This document shows, piece after piece, positions 10,201-29,101 of a stretch of 64,000 nt of DNA. How positions within the stretch are numbered: position 1 is the first letter of the stretch; each line of letters begins with the position of its first letter. The notes below the pieces were generated by a model. It had not been told where the DNA came from. It did not search any database and saw nothing but the letters and a program-made list of their open reading frames with translations. The translations under genes and the position numbers were made by a program. The DNA comes from Morchella semilibera (lineage: Eukaryota; Ascomycota; Pezizomycetes; Pezizales; Morchellaceae). The DNA lies in the NCBI GenBank assembly GCA_009192285.1, contig CM018608.1, forward strand, positions 390,201-454,200, written 5' to 3'.

Positions 10201-13200
10201 TGGTGTATAGTTTTCTGGATATCCCATTAATGTCGAAGCAACTTGAACTCCCGAGATTTCTCGATCAGTTGAGAGTTTATTAAAACATTTCAGTAGGAAC
10301 TTATCATGATTACAGTTTGGTAACTGTTCGATTTCCGCTGTCTCGATAGTACCTTTCGACTGTTTTGTACTATCACTGATTTTCTTTTGTACAGCTGCTG
10401 ATAAGGATAGAATATGATGAATTGGTGCGTCTTGCTTTGTTGCGTAATTGGTAACGTAATGAATTAATGACAACATTTTCGATCTAGTTACGATAAAAGA
10501 GATATCATGATTTGCTCTTAAACAACTTGCAATAGCAGGATTCCAACTATTAATCCATTGATTATTTCTCTGTAAGCTTACAACACCCTCATTTGATATA
10601 CTCGAAGTTGGTTTAATTGGTTCTGGTTTATTGAATCGACATTGTTGTTTTCCTCGATTATATTTGAAGCAGGTAGGCGTATGCATTTTATTATGCATCT
10701 GTTTAGAAAATGCAATAGCATTACTGTCTAAACTGAATATCTCCTGCCAAAGATCGTCATCGAGCAAAGGTGGTATCGTATTTTTACAATATTCTTGTAA
10801 CGTTTTAGGATCTAAATTTTGAGCTGATTCACTTATAATAGATTCAAGATAAGTAATTACTCTTTTCCCAAAGTTTTCATTATGGATAATCTTTTCACGC
10901 AGATTTTCAAATGCCAAATTTCCTTTCAGCCATATCAAACCATGAAGGTGCAGCATACCCCTTCCATTTGTTTCGACTGCAGCATAGTACGTTTCAGCAT
11001 TTCCAAATATCCCATGCTTTGAACGGTTAATTGCAACCAATTTCTCAAAGAAAGCAGTTACTATTTGATGAAAAAATGTAGCAACTGATGAAGGATTCAT
11101 TGTTGCCGTCACGGCGCAAAAGTTTGCTTTCATATCAGCAAGCAAAGAAGATGAACTCCCAATATCGCTTATGACACCAGAGAGTTTCAGCACTAAAGGG
11201 TTTCTCAAATCGCTTGGATTAAGAGTAAACCATATAGCTGGTACACCATACCGTACGACCATGGATTTCATTTCAACTCTCATACGAGTTCTTTGTTGAT
11301 AGGAATCGGGAACAAAAGCGCCAATTGATTGAATTGAATTTAGTAAAGTCTCGATATCTGGATTTTTAATTGCGTTTTTGTTTCGGATTGCATTGGCTGA
11401 TTCGAGTAGTTCGGTTTCAGTAAGTTTTGATAGAGATTCTTTTACTTTCGGCCAATTTGATTTCTTGACCAAAATTGAATGTCCAATAGCTGATTGTCTT
11501 CTAATCAAACAATCATAAACAAGATACATAAAAGTCAAATGTCTACTAAATCTTCCCAATTGATCTAAGATTAGTGTATGCTAATGTATAATAATTCGAT
11601 AGTATATTACCTTCGGCTATGATGGCCTATCAACCATCTTGCCCAAGAGACAAAGGATATTGGAGAATGTTTCTCAGTTGAATTCCAGAGATGACCTCCC
11701 TTTCCAGTCCAAAATAATGTTGGGAAGGTTGCCGTAAAGAATTCAGGGTCTGAATAATCATTTAACAGATTGGTAGAGTTTTGTTTGAACATCAAAACCT
11801 CTTCATTTGAACTATTTGTGGCGGCATTTTGCTTCGATGCTGTCGGTAAAAATTTGTTTTCGCCTGTTTTCGATTCATGATTGATTGTTCGAAACCGTTC
11901 TGATATCATTCGAAGTACCTCAGGTTCAAAAGCTGTTTCACCTCCATTTCCTTCTATATCCGTCAAAACTGAACCAGTGCATTCCTGCCCACTTGCGGGT
12001 ATGATACGATCTCCGAATTCAATTTGATCTTGAATCATATTTTCATATGCAATATGAAAGGAATCTTCTTCTGATTCTATAGACAATTCTCCCTCCTCTG
12101 AAATCTTATTTGAAGTCGTATCCTTAATATTGCCTGTTGAAAGTATACTATTGAAAATATTATCATTGACATAATTCGATCTAGCCTCGGCTTCAGTTTT
12201 TACATCATTTTCAAAAATGATTTTTTCCATCAGAATCGAAGGAACAGATTCTTCCGGCCATCGTTGAAGAAGAGCTTCATCAATCGTTAAGTTATAGTAT
12301 AGATGATTGTTTTTTGACAATCCTTTTAATGCCCGAATAACTTTTGACTTCCGAATTTGTAACCAAGGTTTCAATTCTATTTCGGATGGTGGGTTTTTTC
12401 CGAGCCATATAACCTTGATAATTGTACTGTCAATTTTTATTTTATCTTTATTGGGTAATTTACTAACCTGTATTCTGTCTTTTAAGTCGTTTATACTTAA
12501 TGGCAATACTTCAGACAATCGTTTCGGAGACAAAGGAACAACAACTATATGACCCTTAATCCGTCTATAACATACATTTGTAGAAATACTATGTGGCCTA
12601 AGCTTGATTATACTACCATATGATCTTCCACGTGAAATCACTATTTCCTCTAAATATGTAAGACCTTGAAGATAATCTGGTTTTTCTTGACAACACCCAA
12701 CTGATAATCCATTTGCAATACTTAAACGAGGAAGTTTCCCGTTTGTAAGAGATTTAGAACATAATGTACAAACGTTATAAATATTATCAGAAATAATTCC
12801 GCAAGCGTCTAATAAATGATTACTTGTTTTTGCTGATGCTTCAAATATAGGTAATAATCTTTTATCATCTTTTTGAAATTTTTGAAGCAGACCAGATTCA
12901 ACAAGTTGTGCACATACAGAACAGCATTCTGTAGGATGATTGTCTCCAACCATGAACTCTCGAAAAGATTGAATACTATAACGTATATTTTCTAACTCTA
13001 AATCTCTCGGCCATATCTCACTTTCTCTTCGTCGACCTTCAAATATATTTTCTAATAATGAAAGTGTTTCTTTCACTCTTATTTCATCTGAAAAGGTTTT
13101 TTTAGATGTAATGTGATCGATTTCATCTGGTTGTAGCTTTCGTTTACGTCGGATAGTTTTTGGGGGTAGATCTTTTCGAAGTTTTGATAGTATTGCCTCC

Positions 13201-13262
13201 TTTCTGTCCTTTTCTTGCTGACCTGTAATAATAGGTTGTGATGGCAGTATAAACTGAGGCAT
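7267..13262 (-). CDS. Helitron Rep-helicase transposase
   Basis: Four exons (11611-13262, 9806-11551, 7848-9742, 7267-7793) sum to 5,820 nt, an open frame of 1,939 residues; the introns are 59, 63 and 54 bp. The N-terminal part has paired cysteine motifs (CCSVC, CTLC), probably zinc-binding, and a region like the DUF6570 domain of fungal Helitrons. The Rep nuclease domain follows: WFTLNPSD, then HLHGLIW (HUH motif, near residue 760), then YVTNYATK (two catalytic tyrosines spaced YxxxY, near residue 915). The C-terminal Pif1-type helicase shows Walker A GGEGGTGKS, Walker B LIVDEISML and the late motif TVHKSQGKT. The protein nicks and replicates element DNA by rolling circle and unwinds it. No AP-endonuclease domain is present, so this is a canonical Helitron, not a Helentron. 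No breaks are seen. Confidence 0.93.
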
Positions 13263-13863
13263 TTCAAAAATGAATCTTAATTTTCTCGCATCTGTCCGTA
13301 CTATGCTACAAATAAGATAGCAGTAATATAATGATATTGCATTACTTCTTTATATCTAGCAAACTTTTGCTTAAACTCGGTTGTTATTATCGGTAAGTTG
13401 TTTTTTTCTTTTCTTAGATGAATCAAATATATATATGATATATATTGACGTAATAGATACTATAACCAAACTATAAATAATGTTATAAACACAGATGATG
13501 CCGATCATCCTGCCACAGCAGAAAAAAGAAATAATATTAATAACTAACTATATCAGAATAAGTATACGTCATAAATATTAATGAATCATAATAAGCTTTA
13601 CGTCTGTGCTTTTCAGTTATTGAAGTTGAGCTGTAACATTTGTTACAACATACAACATAATCTATTCATACACCAATATGTTTTTGCTAATTGTGATATA
13701 GTAAAGATCAAAAAGCTAAACCGTATCGAAAGAAAATAAAATGGTAAAATTTTAAGTTTAACAAACCGCTTTTGGTAATATATATATGGCAATCTCCTTC
13801 TTGTACTAAACTGATGCAACTAAACCTCAAGAATCAAAGTATTATCCGATTTCTGTTCAAGTT
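13263..13863. promoter_or_regulatory. Divergent promoter region inside the Helitron
   Basis: About 600 bp of AT-rich DNA between the transposase start (minus strand) and the first exon of the 501-residue gene (plus strand). TATATATA-like tracts occur near 13430 and 13780. No open frame is supported. The layout suggests a shared bidirectional promoter, which is inferred from gene order alone. Confidence 0.45.
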
Positions 13864-15528
13864 ATGACGGGGAAAAGACAGAATTTCAATAATAATTCCG
13901 GTAGAACATGTTGTATTCTCTATTTTCTAACTTCTATTTAATAACAATATAGTTAAAAGTGCTAATATTATTTAATTTTTTTCAAGTGCGGAACAAAGGC
14001 GATAAAAACTCGGTTCCTTCAGTTCGGGCTCAGGAGCTAGCCGGACCTAAAGTGTCAACTACCCCCGACCAAGCGGAACTACCAACAATATCTAAAGATA
14101 GTGAAACCAATACTATCATCTCAACAAATATGGAATTGAATTCATTTGAGCAACCTACGGTATTTACCCTAGAATACTTTGAAATATATTCAATAGATTA
14201 TTTAGTTATATTAATATTCATATAAAATTTAGACTGATAGTATTCTCTCTGAAACGATTATGAATTCTGTGGCTTCGGGTCCGAGTCTGGAGACACAGGC
14301 GCAGCACCGCCCACAACTAGCTCATTCATCTAAAAGTCGTAATCAATTATTGAGTACTCCGACAATCACTGCAAATATGGTATCGATTGATGACTCAAAT
14401 ACTATTATTTCGGATTCTGATTCGAGAACCTATTTCAATACCCTTATCACTAATTCTGCTGCAACAATCGAGAAAATACCCCCGAAATGCGAGATGAATG
14501 AAGCTGAGAAACGGGAAAGGAAGAAGAGTAAAGAGAGATTGGTTTTCGGGAGTGAATCAGAAAGAATTTTTCATGATTGTACCTCCAGCCTCCACAACTC
14601 ACTGAAATCTATTAATGGTGATGGAAATGACTGGATCGACATGGGAAGAGACGGAATTCACACCGGAATAATGCTAGTATCACGTGGATTATCTATGACA
14701 CCACAACCCAGATTGATTACCATCACTGGATCAGTCAATGCCAACTATCTTTCTAGACCTTCAGCTATTAACTCAGGTTCATCAACCTGGTCAGTAAACT
14801 TAACGATCAGTGAACAAACTTACTCAGATTTATATTCACTTGTAAACACAGGACCGAGAAAAATACAATCTGTTCAAGATGGTATCAGTTCGGTTTACAT
14901 TCCTTTTAGAAAAGTCGATGGTCGGTTTGAACTAAAGCTTAAAGCGAAAGTTCAATACTTTGAAGATTTAAGAGTTGCAACCTTTCAACATGAAATTATG
15001 GAAGAACGAAGAGCAATGAGACAAATCGCGTCAACGGTCGATCCCGCGAACGATGAAGACAATAACGTAACCGATACTAAACCTAGAAACGAAAACAACG
15101 ATGTTTCAAATATAGTTAGAGTTGATAACTATGAAGAGTTAGAAGATGACATTCCTAAAATTGAGGCTAAGGATTGGACGATTTCACCATTTCCTAATAT
15201 TTACGATTCTACATCTGTTCCTTCTCTTGATTCACCATTTATTCATACTTCTCATAATAATATTATTCCGAGATGTTTAGTTGCAGTTCGTTGTTTTACA
15301 ATGTTTTGGGATTTCAGTATTGATAGCAAGCAGAGAACAGGATATACCCTACAATTAGAATCTCTACATCTTATAAATTCCTCTAGTAATCACCGTATCG
15401 ATTTGATACCGAAAGCACCTATGAAACGAGTTGGCGGTAAAGATTTTGATTCAAGTATTGGAGGTAAAGGAAAACACCGCCGACTAATTCCCTTTTCTAC
15501 TAAAAAACCATCTTTTGCAGACCTTTGA
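13864..15528 (+). CDS. Unknown Helitron-associated protein, 501 residues
   Basis: Three exons (13864-13900, 13987-14159, 14233-15528) join with correct phases to 502 codons; introns are 86 and 73 bp with clear acceptors, and a GCTAAT branch-like site is visible in the first. I do not recognise the family. The first 140 residues are Ser/Thr/Asn/Gln-rich and low in complexity. Residues about 150-330 look beta-rich with alternating hydrophobic residues (LITITGSV, STWSVNLTI, SSVYIPF, FELKLKAKV). An acidic stretch follows, and another beta-rich block (LVAVRCFTMFWDF, YTLQLESLHLI) comes before a basic tail. Such a layout would suit a single-strand DNA-binding (OB-fold-like) partner, as plant Helitrons carry RPA, but that is a guess. 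It is divergent from the transposase and has no breaks. Confidence 0.72.
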
Positions 15529-16208
15529 AAACAGTATCTAAATTGTATGCTTACCTTATTTCATTAATATTTAATTATTTAAATCTTTGGGTAAATCCCT
15601 AAATTAATATATTTCTTTTTATTTATTTTATATATAAAAATCAAATTACATTTACATTTTTCCATGATTCGTTCAGGGCATACGACCGCCCCCATAAAGC
15701 AAGAGTCACCAGTTTGGGGCGGCGTGCCTAGTGGCCTAAGGTTCAAGATTAAACATGGACGCGAGATAGGTTAGTGGAGGGTAAGGTTAGTGGAGGGTAA
15801 GGTTAGTGGAGGGTAAGCTTAGGATGGCAGATTTAAACCCTTCACGTACATAAAAAGAAGCTTAGAAGCTTTTCTAGGGTAAACGAACTATGTGGGAAAG
15901 CCACTCCCTCGAGCTCTGAATCCTAAGCAGACACTTTCGTTTGGCTTTCATAGTATCTATAATTGCAATCGCGATGAAGAAGGGAGAGGGAGGTAGACTA
16001 CAAGACGCATAAAAGGTGCCGAATATAAGATTTTTCTGCCACAAGGTGCGTTCACTTAAGGGTAAGGTTATACAAGGCTCTAACACCGAGATCTTTACAA
16101 ATTAAGAAATATATGGGGCAAAGCATCTAGAAGATCTAGAAGGGCTGAGGTTCTTCAGTCCTCCGAGTATTTACCTGGCAGGGCCCAAGCATAGCGAATC
16201 GCTTATTC
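15529..16208. other. Intergenic; Helitron flank and short tandem repeat
   Basis: AT-rich DNA runs to about 15665, then becomes more GC-rich, possibly the Helitron boundary. A 16-bp tandem repeat lies at 15769-15816. No gene is supported; the part near 16208 is likely the 3' UTR of the XLF-like gene. Confidence 0.5.
15769..15816. repeat. 16-bp unit, three perfect tandem copies
   Basis: GGTTAGTGGAGGGTAA is repeated three times head to tail without change, beginning at 15769, 15785 and 15801. Perfect identity points to a recent slippage-type expansion. It lies just outside the presumed Helitron edge. Confidence 0.9.
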
Positions 16209-18142
16209 CTAAAATTTCCGCTTCTTCTTTGCAGGAGCCTTCTTTTTAGCCTCCAGCTCTTTCTCCAGCTCTCGTCGCTTTCTATCCGCTCTCTCATCTT
16301 CATTCTCCTCTGGCGTTGGGGTTCTCACAACCGGAGGAGGAGGGGAGATGGTGGTGGTGGTGTTGGTGGTTTAGCGATCGTCTGTGATTTACAAAATCAG
16401 GATATCCATGATAAACTAGTTTGACGTTCATTAAGACTTGTGAAACCAGATGAATAGCAAAACTTCATCCTCAACCCACAAATCAATATAAAGGCCAACC
16501 AGGAAACCTAATAAGGTTTATATAATCCTAATGCCCTCACTTTGAAATGCTCGCAGTTTTGGCGTTCGTCTGATTTCACGAGACCTTGATAAACACTCAA
16601 CTAAGGGGGGAGTATGGCTTACTGATGGGCCTCCTCTATCACTCTCGGTCTTGGGTTTACCGATTCTGCCGATTCTTCCAACCACCTTCTTAACCTCTTT
16701 GACGGGCTCTAACTCATCGTCCTCCGTGTCATCCGGGACCACCACGGGCTTCTTTTTCCCACCGATTACTATCTTCTGTTTCGGCTTTGAAACACTTGGG
16801 ACTACGACTGTGTCCGAGTCTTCCGTGTCCTCAGCCGCTGCTGCTGCCGATGCGGCGGGAGTATAACGAATTGGATTATCTGCACGGCTCCGGGGTATGG
16901 GGGGAGGACTGAGACTAGGCTTTTTGACGAATGTTCGCCGTGGAGGTAGATCGAGAGTGTCAGAATCGGACTGAGAGATTTAGCAAACAGGAAGTTAGGT
17001 GCGAGATGGGAGGGGGGATGACTTACTGTAGTATCACCGGGTTCGGGCGCGATAGATTTGGGTGGAGGGGAGGGCTTCTTAAGTGTGAAGGCGTGATAAG
17101 GTTTTGGTGGAGGTGTTTTTTGAACCTAGCAAGTATCAGCATCTAGTTCTTTCTGAGAAAACCGAGGCGTGTAAAATGGGGAATGGAGAATCCAATGTAC
17201 CTCAAAATCGTCGTCCTCGTCATCGGAGTCATTAAATCTGAACCTCTTTGATGACGCCATGCCTCCGTAGCTTGCTCTTTTTGGGGAAGCTGTTCTCCTT
17301 GGGGATATATCCCTCGTCAAGGATCTTATTCCGTCGTCTGCCCTTTCTGCTCTCTCGCTTGATTCCCTTTTTTCGGTCTTGGGTTTCCCTTCCTCCTCTT
17401 CAATGGATTTCCACCACCCTTCTACCATGCCTAAGCCTCTAACTCCCGGTGCCTCCCCACATTTCACACCCTCGCCAAATACTTCCTTGACAACTTCCCC
17501 CACTCGTTTCTCTCCTTCCTTGATATACTCATCTCTCCAGGCCTCAACTTCGAACCTCTCTAGCCCGCGTCTCCTCGCCCTACCTCCGCCCAGTAAGTTC
17601 TTCACATCGAGACCTTGCTCGGCGACTTGATCTGTAAGACGCTCTATTATTGCGTCTTTATCCCTTACCACCCTCACTAGACTCTCGACCTGGTCGGCAA
17701 GCGTCGACACAACACTCAGCACCGGTAATAGAAACAGGTTTGTAAACTCTGCGTCAGGAAGTCTGGTGAGAGTAAACACCCATTTGAGCTCTTTGAGTGG
17801 CCGAGGAAGTTCTGTGGATGTGTGGATTTGGAGGTCATTGGCGGAGGTGGATGTGAGAGTGATGTCTGTATGGGCAGACGCTGTCGATAGGGCGGATTCT
17901 AGCTTGGTGAGGAGGATCGTGAGTTGCGAGGTTTCGATGGGATCTATGGGGGATTGGAATGTCTCTGCAAGAGCAAGGATAGAGGGTTTAGTGGTGGTTA
18001 CGCTCCAGATATGCACAAGGTCCGTCAGGTGAATCGTGTAGGTAGAGGTGGTAAATGTAGACTGTAGAAGCAGTGGTGGGGCCCCGCGAATAGGCGTGGT
18101 GAGGGGTAGAGGGTGCCAGGGGGTTTTGTTGAGAGTTGGCAT
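16209..18142 (-). CDS. NEJ1: XLF/Nej1-like non-homologous end-joining factor (one frame break)
   Basis: Four exons: 17201-18142, 17027-17125, 16623-16970 and 16209-16381, about 520 residues. The N-terminal XLF head domain begins MPTLNKTPWHPLPL and has the family block YTIHLTDLVHIW, followed by a coiled-coil stalk (residues about 150-180). A long disordered, charged tail ends in KKKRKF, matching the basic C-terminal Ku-binding motif of fungal Nej1/XLF proteins. With Ku and ligase IV the protein aligns and bridges DNA ends in the nucleus. In the last exon the frame is off by one base at a C-run (plus-strand G4, 16342-16345); one more base would join the proline-rich stretch to the conserved tail. 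The third intron (about 241 bp) is longer than its neighbours, so its exact ends are less sure. Confidence 0.85.
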
Positions 18143-18643
18143 CCTGAAGCTGGAGGAACAGTATCACAGGGCACTATGGAATCTACAGTGACGGCGATGC
18201 AGACAAGAGTTGTAGGGAATTGTTGATATGCGGCTCGCGCGTGAGGTTTAGGCCCTGCAGAGTTAAGACTCATACAGAGCCGCAGCAAACGCCACAGCCG
18301 CACATTTCACTTCACAGGTGGTCGTTCGGTCGTTTCAAATCTTCAATCTCATAACACAAATCCATCTTGCAATTCAAATCCAAAATCCGAAGGGAAAAAT
18401 ATCATTTCGCCTATGCCCTTGATACCAGTTATATAAGAAAGAAAAACCAGAAAAGACAACTCCGCGAAAAAAAGCTTTTGTATTCCCGCTTTTTTTACTT
18501 TTTTTTTACATTTCTCCCCCCTCTTCCTCACCGTACATAGAAGGCACCTAAGAGGAGTTTTCACCAGCACTAAGATTGATGAGAAGATGGGAAGAACGAA
18601 AAAATATTTTTATTTAATTGGTCCCCCATTAATCCCGAGCCAT
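18143..18643. other. Intergenic, nothing recognised
   Basis: This stretch lies between the XLF-like start and the eL34 stop on the same strand. It should hold the XLF promoter and eL34 3' UTR. Homopolymer A/T runs occur near 18480-18510. No supported gene. Confidence 0.5.
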
Positions 18644-19547
18644 CTATTTCTTCTTGGCAGCGGCTTCCTTAAGGACCTGTATTGAGGTTTGTTTAGTCTT
18701 TCAGGCACACTCGAAGGATATTTGTATTTGCGGAAAAGGCTCGAATACTGACCTTCTTTACGATCTTCTGCTCCTCGATCAAGAACGCACGTACAACGCG
18801 GTCCTTGACACAGTTGGCGCAGCGAGAACCACCGTAAGCACGCTGGACGGTCTTCTGGGGCTTGGAGACCTGGGAGTACTCGCGGGGGCGGAGAGCAGGG
18901 ATCTATAGAAAGAGCTTTGTTAGTAATTATAACAGCAATATCTCTAGAGATATTGGCTCGTTCTCCTCCACTTTAACCGAATAGCAAGGTGGCTGGCTGG
19001 CTGGAGGCAGGCTCGAGATCGGCGCCGTAAATCTCCACTCTCCATTTCGTAACTCAATCCCCCACCGTGACCACATGCACTCTTCCCGTAATATCCCAAT
19101 CCAGTATTCAAAAGCTCGATCCAGCCAGAGCCGCCCATTTCATACACCCAACCAGCCAGCCAGCCAATCCAGTCGAACCAATCTCGTACTCCGAACCAAG
19201 GAATTCATAAACTCACTCCAGGAAGCTTGATGCCACAGTCACCACACTTAGGGGCAGTTCCCCTCTTCTTGATGTGGAGGTAACGAAGCTTTCCACCCGG
19301 GGTCTTGATGACGCGGACCTTGTTGGAGCGGGTGTTGTACCTGGACGTGGTCGACCGTTAAAATCATATCCTACGGGATAAAAACCGAAAACCCCGGTTC
19401 CTAATTCGACAAGCAAGAGTACTTACGGATTCCTCCGCCTCTATTGTCAAAAAGTCAGTAAAGTTTCAGTTTTCTCACCCCATTTCCTTCCATTGGCGAA
19501 AAAAAAAAAAAAAAAAAACTCACGTAGGTTAATCTAGAGCTGGCCAT
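18644..19547 (-). CDS. RPL34: 60S ribosomal protein eL34
   Basis: Five exons (19524-19547, 19427-19440, 19217-19340, 18753-18902, 18644-18676) sum to 345 nt, 114 residues. The joined protein has the eL34 landmarks: LTYRRRNPYNTRSNK at the N-terminus, a zinc-ribbon with CGDCG and later CANC cysteines, and a lysine/alanine-rich tail. It is a structural protein of the large ribosomal subunit. The second exon is only 14 nt and encodes the arginine-rich turn RRRNP; without it the reading would fail, so it is well supported. An A-run of about 20 lies in the first intron. The gene is divergent from PRP8. Confidence 0.93.
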
Positions 19548-20060
19548 TGGAAGAAATGTAAACTACTCCTCGGGGTGGGTGGATGGTTAGTTGGATTTTT
19601 CGTCGTTGGCGTCGAGGTTTGCCGGTGGAGGAGATGTGAATTTCGTGATAGTATCCAAGCAACTGCAGTGGGAGAACTTACGTTGTGGGGCGCCACACAA
19701 CGCGGATGAGGCAATAGCAGTCACGGCAAGTGGCGTAACATGTGGCAGAGAACTGTGTGGCTAATGATCCGATGACTGATGTGGCTGATCCTTGACCGTT
19801 TCAGCCTTAAAATTGATCTTGAGTTAAAATCGCGTAACGGGTAATTTCAGAAATATTAACTCCACTTTCCTCCTAATCCAGCAATCGTGTCAGACAGGCG
19901 CGACCTTCTGCTTCACATCGCGTTTTTCTCCCCAGTCGCCACATCGCACTGAACACCTCCCCTCAAAGGATCATCCACCGAAACCTAAACTCGCCCAATA
20001 CTTTAGATTAGCTTGTCTTTAAATCTTAATTCCGCAATCCCCTTCTTCCCGCCATTGACC
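19548..20060. promoter_or_regulatory. Divergent promoter region, RPL34 / PRP8
   Basis: About 510 bp separate the two start codons, which face away from each other. Pyrimidine-rich stretches lie just upstream of PRP8 (about 19860-20060). An open frame continues upstream of the PRP8 ATG, but only from a TTG codon. A short 5' UTR intron for RPL34 is possible near 19690 but not proven. Confidence 0.45.
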
Positions 20061-27435
<7,375 letters not shown>

Positions 27436-28229
27436 TTTAGGAAATAGAAGGAATATATATTTAGGTTTAAGGGATGAGGCTGGAGAAGAAAAGGGGGGGG
27501 GGGGGTGAAAAATAAATATATGCAATGCAGTTATGGGTTCTTTTTTTTAAAGCTATAAATCATGAATGGTGGGGTGGGATGGGTTGTATCATACGTACGA
27601 GCTGATGTGGTTTTCTCTTTTTTCTTCTTCTCGTTTTTGCTTTCTCTTTTTTGACTTTGTGGGTCGACTGCGAGCATGGTTTCTGGCTGTATTACTATCG
27701 ATTTGATATCTCTCGCGTTTCTCTTTCCTGTTGTTTCCATACCTATTTCCCATTTGCCCTGTCACAACGCGGATGTCCGTGAGAAAGAAATTGATAGTTA
27801 TGTCTCGTCTTTTTGGAATTCCGTCATCATGGGTGTTGTATTAGAGTATCGCGAATAAACGCAATGCACAGCCTGCGGGTTGACCAGAGGGCTTTGTTTA
27901 GTCTCGTATGTCAGCAAATAAAGTATTTGGAAGCAACAAGTACCTACATGTACCTACATGTACATACCTACATGTATGTACGTGGGTACATGTAAGCACG
28001 GATCCGCCTTGCGTCTTACCGCTACCCCGGAATTCCAAATCCCTGGCAAGGCCTCTGCCAAGCCCCCCGCCGACTGCGGCCGGCGGGGTGATCTTACCTT
28101 AGAGTATTTGTCATGACGCAGTTCAACACTCCAGTGATATAAAGTAAACCAGTCCCCGAATCCCTAAATTCTTAAAATCCACACCCGTCACGGCTACTCC
28201 TCTTCATCCTCCTCATCCTCCCACCAGTA
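27436..28229. other. Intergenic with microsatellite-like DNA
   Basis: It holds the PRP8 3' UTR, a poly-G run near 27494-27506 and a cluster of ACCTACATGT/TACATGTA repeats at about 27940-27995. Downstream of that is a GC-rich palindrome-like stretch near 28065-28090. No gene is supported. Confidence 0.5.
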
Positions 28230-29101
28230 ATGATGCCATCGCTTCTCCAGAAGCTTATGCGCCCCTTCTCCAGCGCCACAATGAGCGTTGCTGGTCCTAT
28301 CGGGACCGGCATCGGGAGTCTGCCCACTAAGACTGAGAAGATTACTGTCGCCGCCGGGTATGCTCCATACACCCCCCCCCCCCTTCTCAAATTTGCCAAG
28401 GGGGGAATGGAAAAATGTAGATAGCTAACGGCGATGGACAAAACAGGTGCTTCTGGGGCGTGGAGCACCTCTACCGACACCATTTCGGGGACGGAAAGGG
28501 TCTGCTGGACGCCCGTGTGGGCTATATCGGCGGCAACACAGATAACCCGAGCTACCGCGCTGTGTGCTCTGGGTCTACGGGGCGTTAGTTCTTCCCCCCC
28601 CCCCCCCTCCTTCTCTCTCTCTCCCCGTACCCCCCTCCCCCCCAAGTGGAAGCGACTGACTGACAAGCAACAGACGCCGAGGCCCTGCAGGTACTCTACG
28701 ACCCCTCCATCGTGACGTACGAGCGCCTGCTTGACTTCTTCTTCCGCATGCACGACCCGACCACGGCCAATCGGCAGGGGCCCGATGTGGGCTCGCAGTA
28801 CCGCAGCGGCATCTTCTACCACTCACCGGAGCAGGAGGCAGCGGCGAGGAAGATTCTAGGCGCAGTAGAGAAGGAGTGGTTTAAGGGGACGAAGGTGATG
28901 ACGGAGGTACTCCCCGCGGGACAGTGGTGGGATGCGGAGGATTACCACCAGTTATATCTGGTTAATAGTGAGTTCTTCTGTCCTAGATTGGAGGGTGGCT
29001 GGGTGGGCGGGGGCTAACATTGTCTGGTCGTGGTAGATCCTGGGGGTTATGAGTGCCCGTCGCATCATATTAGGAATTTCCCGCCGTTGTCGGTGTTGTA
29101 G
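28230..29101 (+). CDS. Peptide-methionine (S)-S-oxide reductase MsrA
   Basis: Four exons (28230-28357, 28447-28583, 28674-28967, 29037-29101) sum to 624 nt, 207 residues. The catalytic GCFWG motif spans the first splice junction, with the active cysteine at about residue 44. The family blocks VGYIGG, ANRQGPDVGSQYRSGIFY and EDYHQLYL follow. The enzyme reduces methionine-S-sulfoxide in proteins and repairs oxidative damage using thioredoxin. The start is uncertain: two adjacent ATGs open the frame, and further in-frame ATGs follow at about residues 10 and 18. The residues before the core (MPSLLQKLMRPFSSATM) are basic and lack acids, so a mitochondrial form from the first ATG is plausible. The second intron contains long C-runs. 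Confidence 0.93.

Larger units (their letters stand above)
4960..15665 (-). mobile_element. Helitron region (approximate limits)
   Basis: Rolling-circle DNA transposon region, oriented with the Rep-helicase on the minus strand. It contains the 170-bp array, an oxygenase gene, the Rep-helicase and a divergent 501-residue protein. The limits given are where AT-rich, element-like sequence begins and ends; the diagnostic 5'-TC and 3'-hairpin-CTRR ends were not found with confidence. A possible 5' TC end lies near 15664 on the minus strand, where composition turns GC-richer. No host gene lies inside. The transposase has no in-frame stop after splicing and consistent intron phases, suggesting a recent arrival. 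Membership of the two outer genes is inferred from close packing (90 bp and 600 bp from the transposase) and absence of other elements. Confidence 0.7.
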
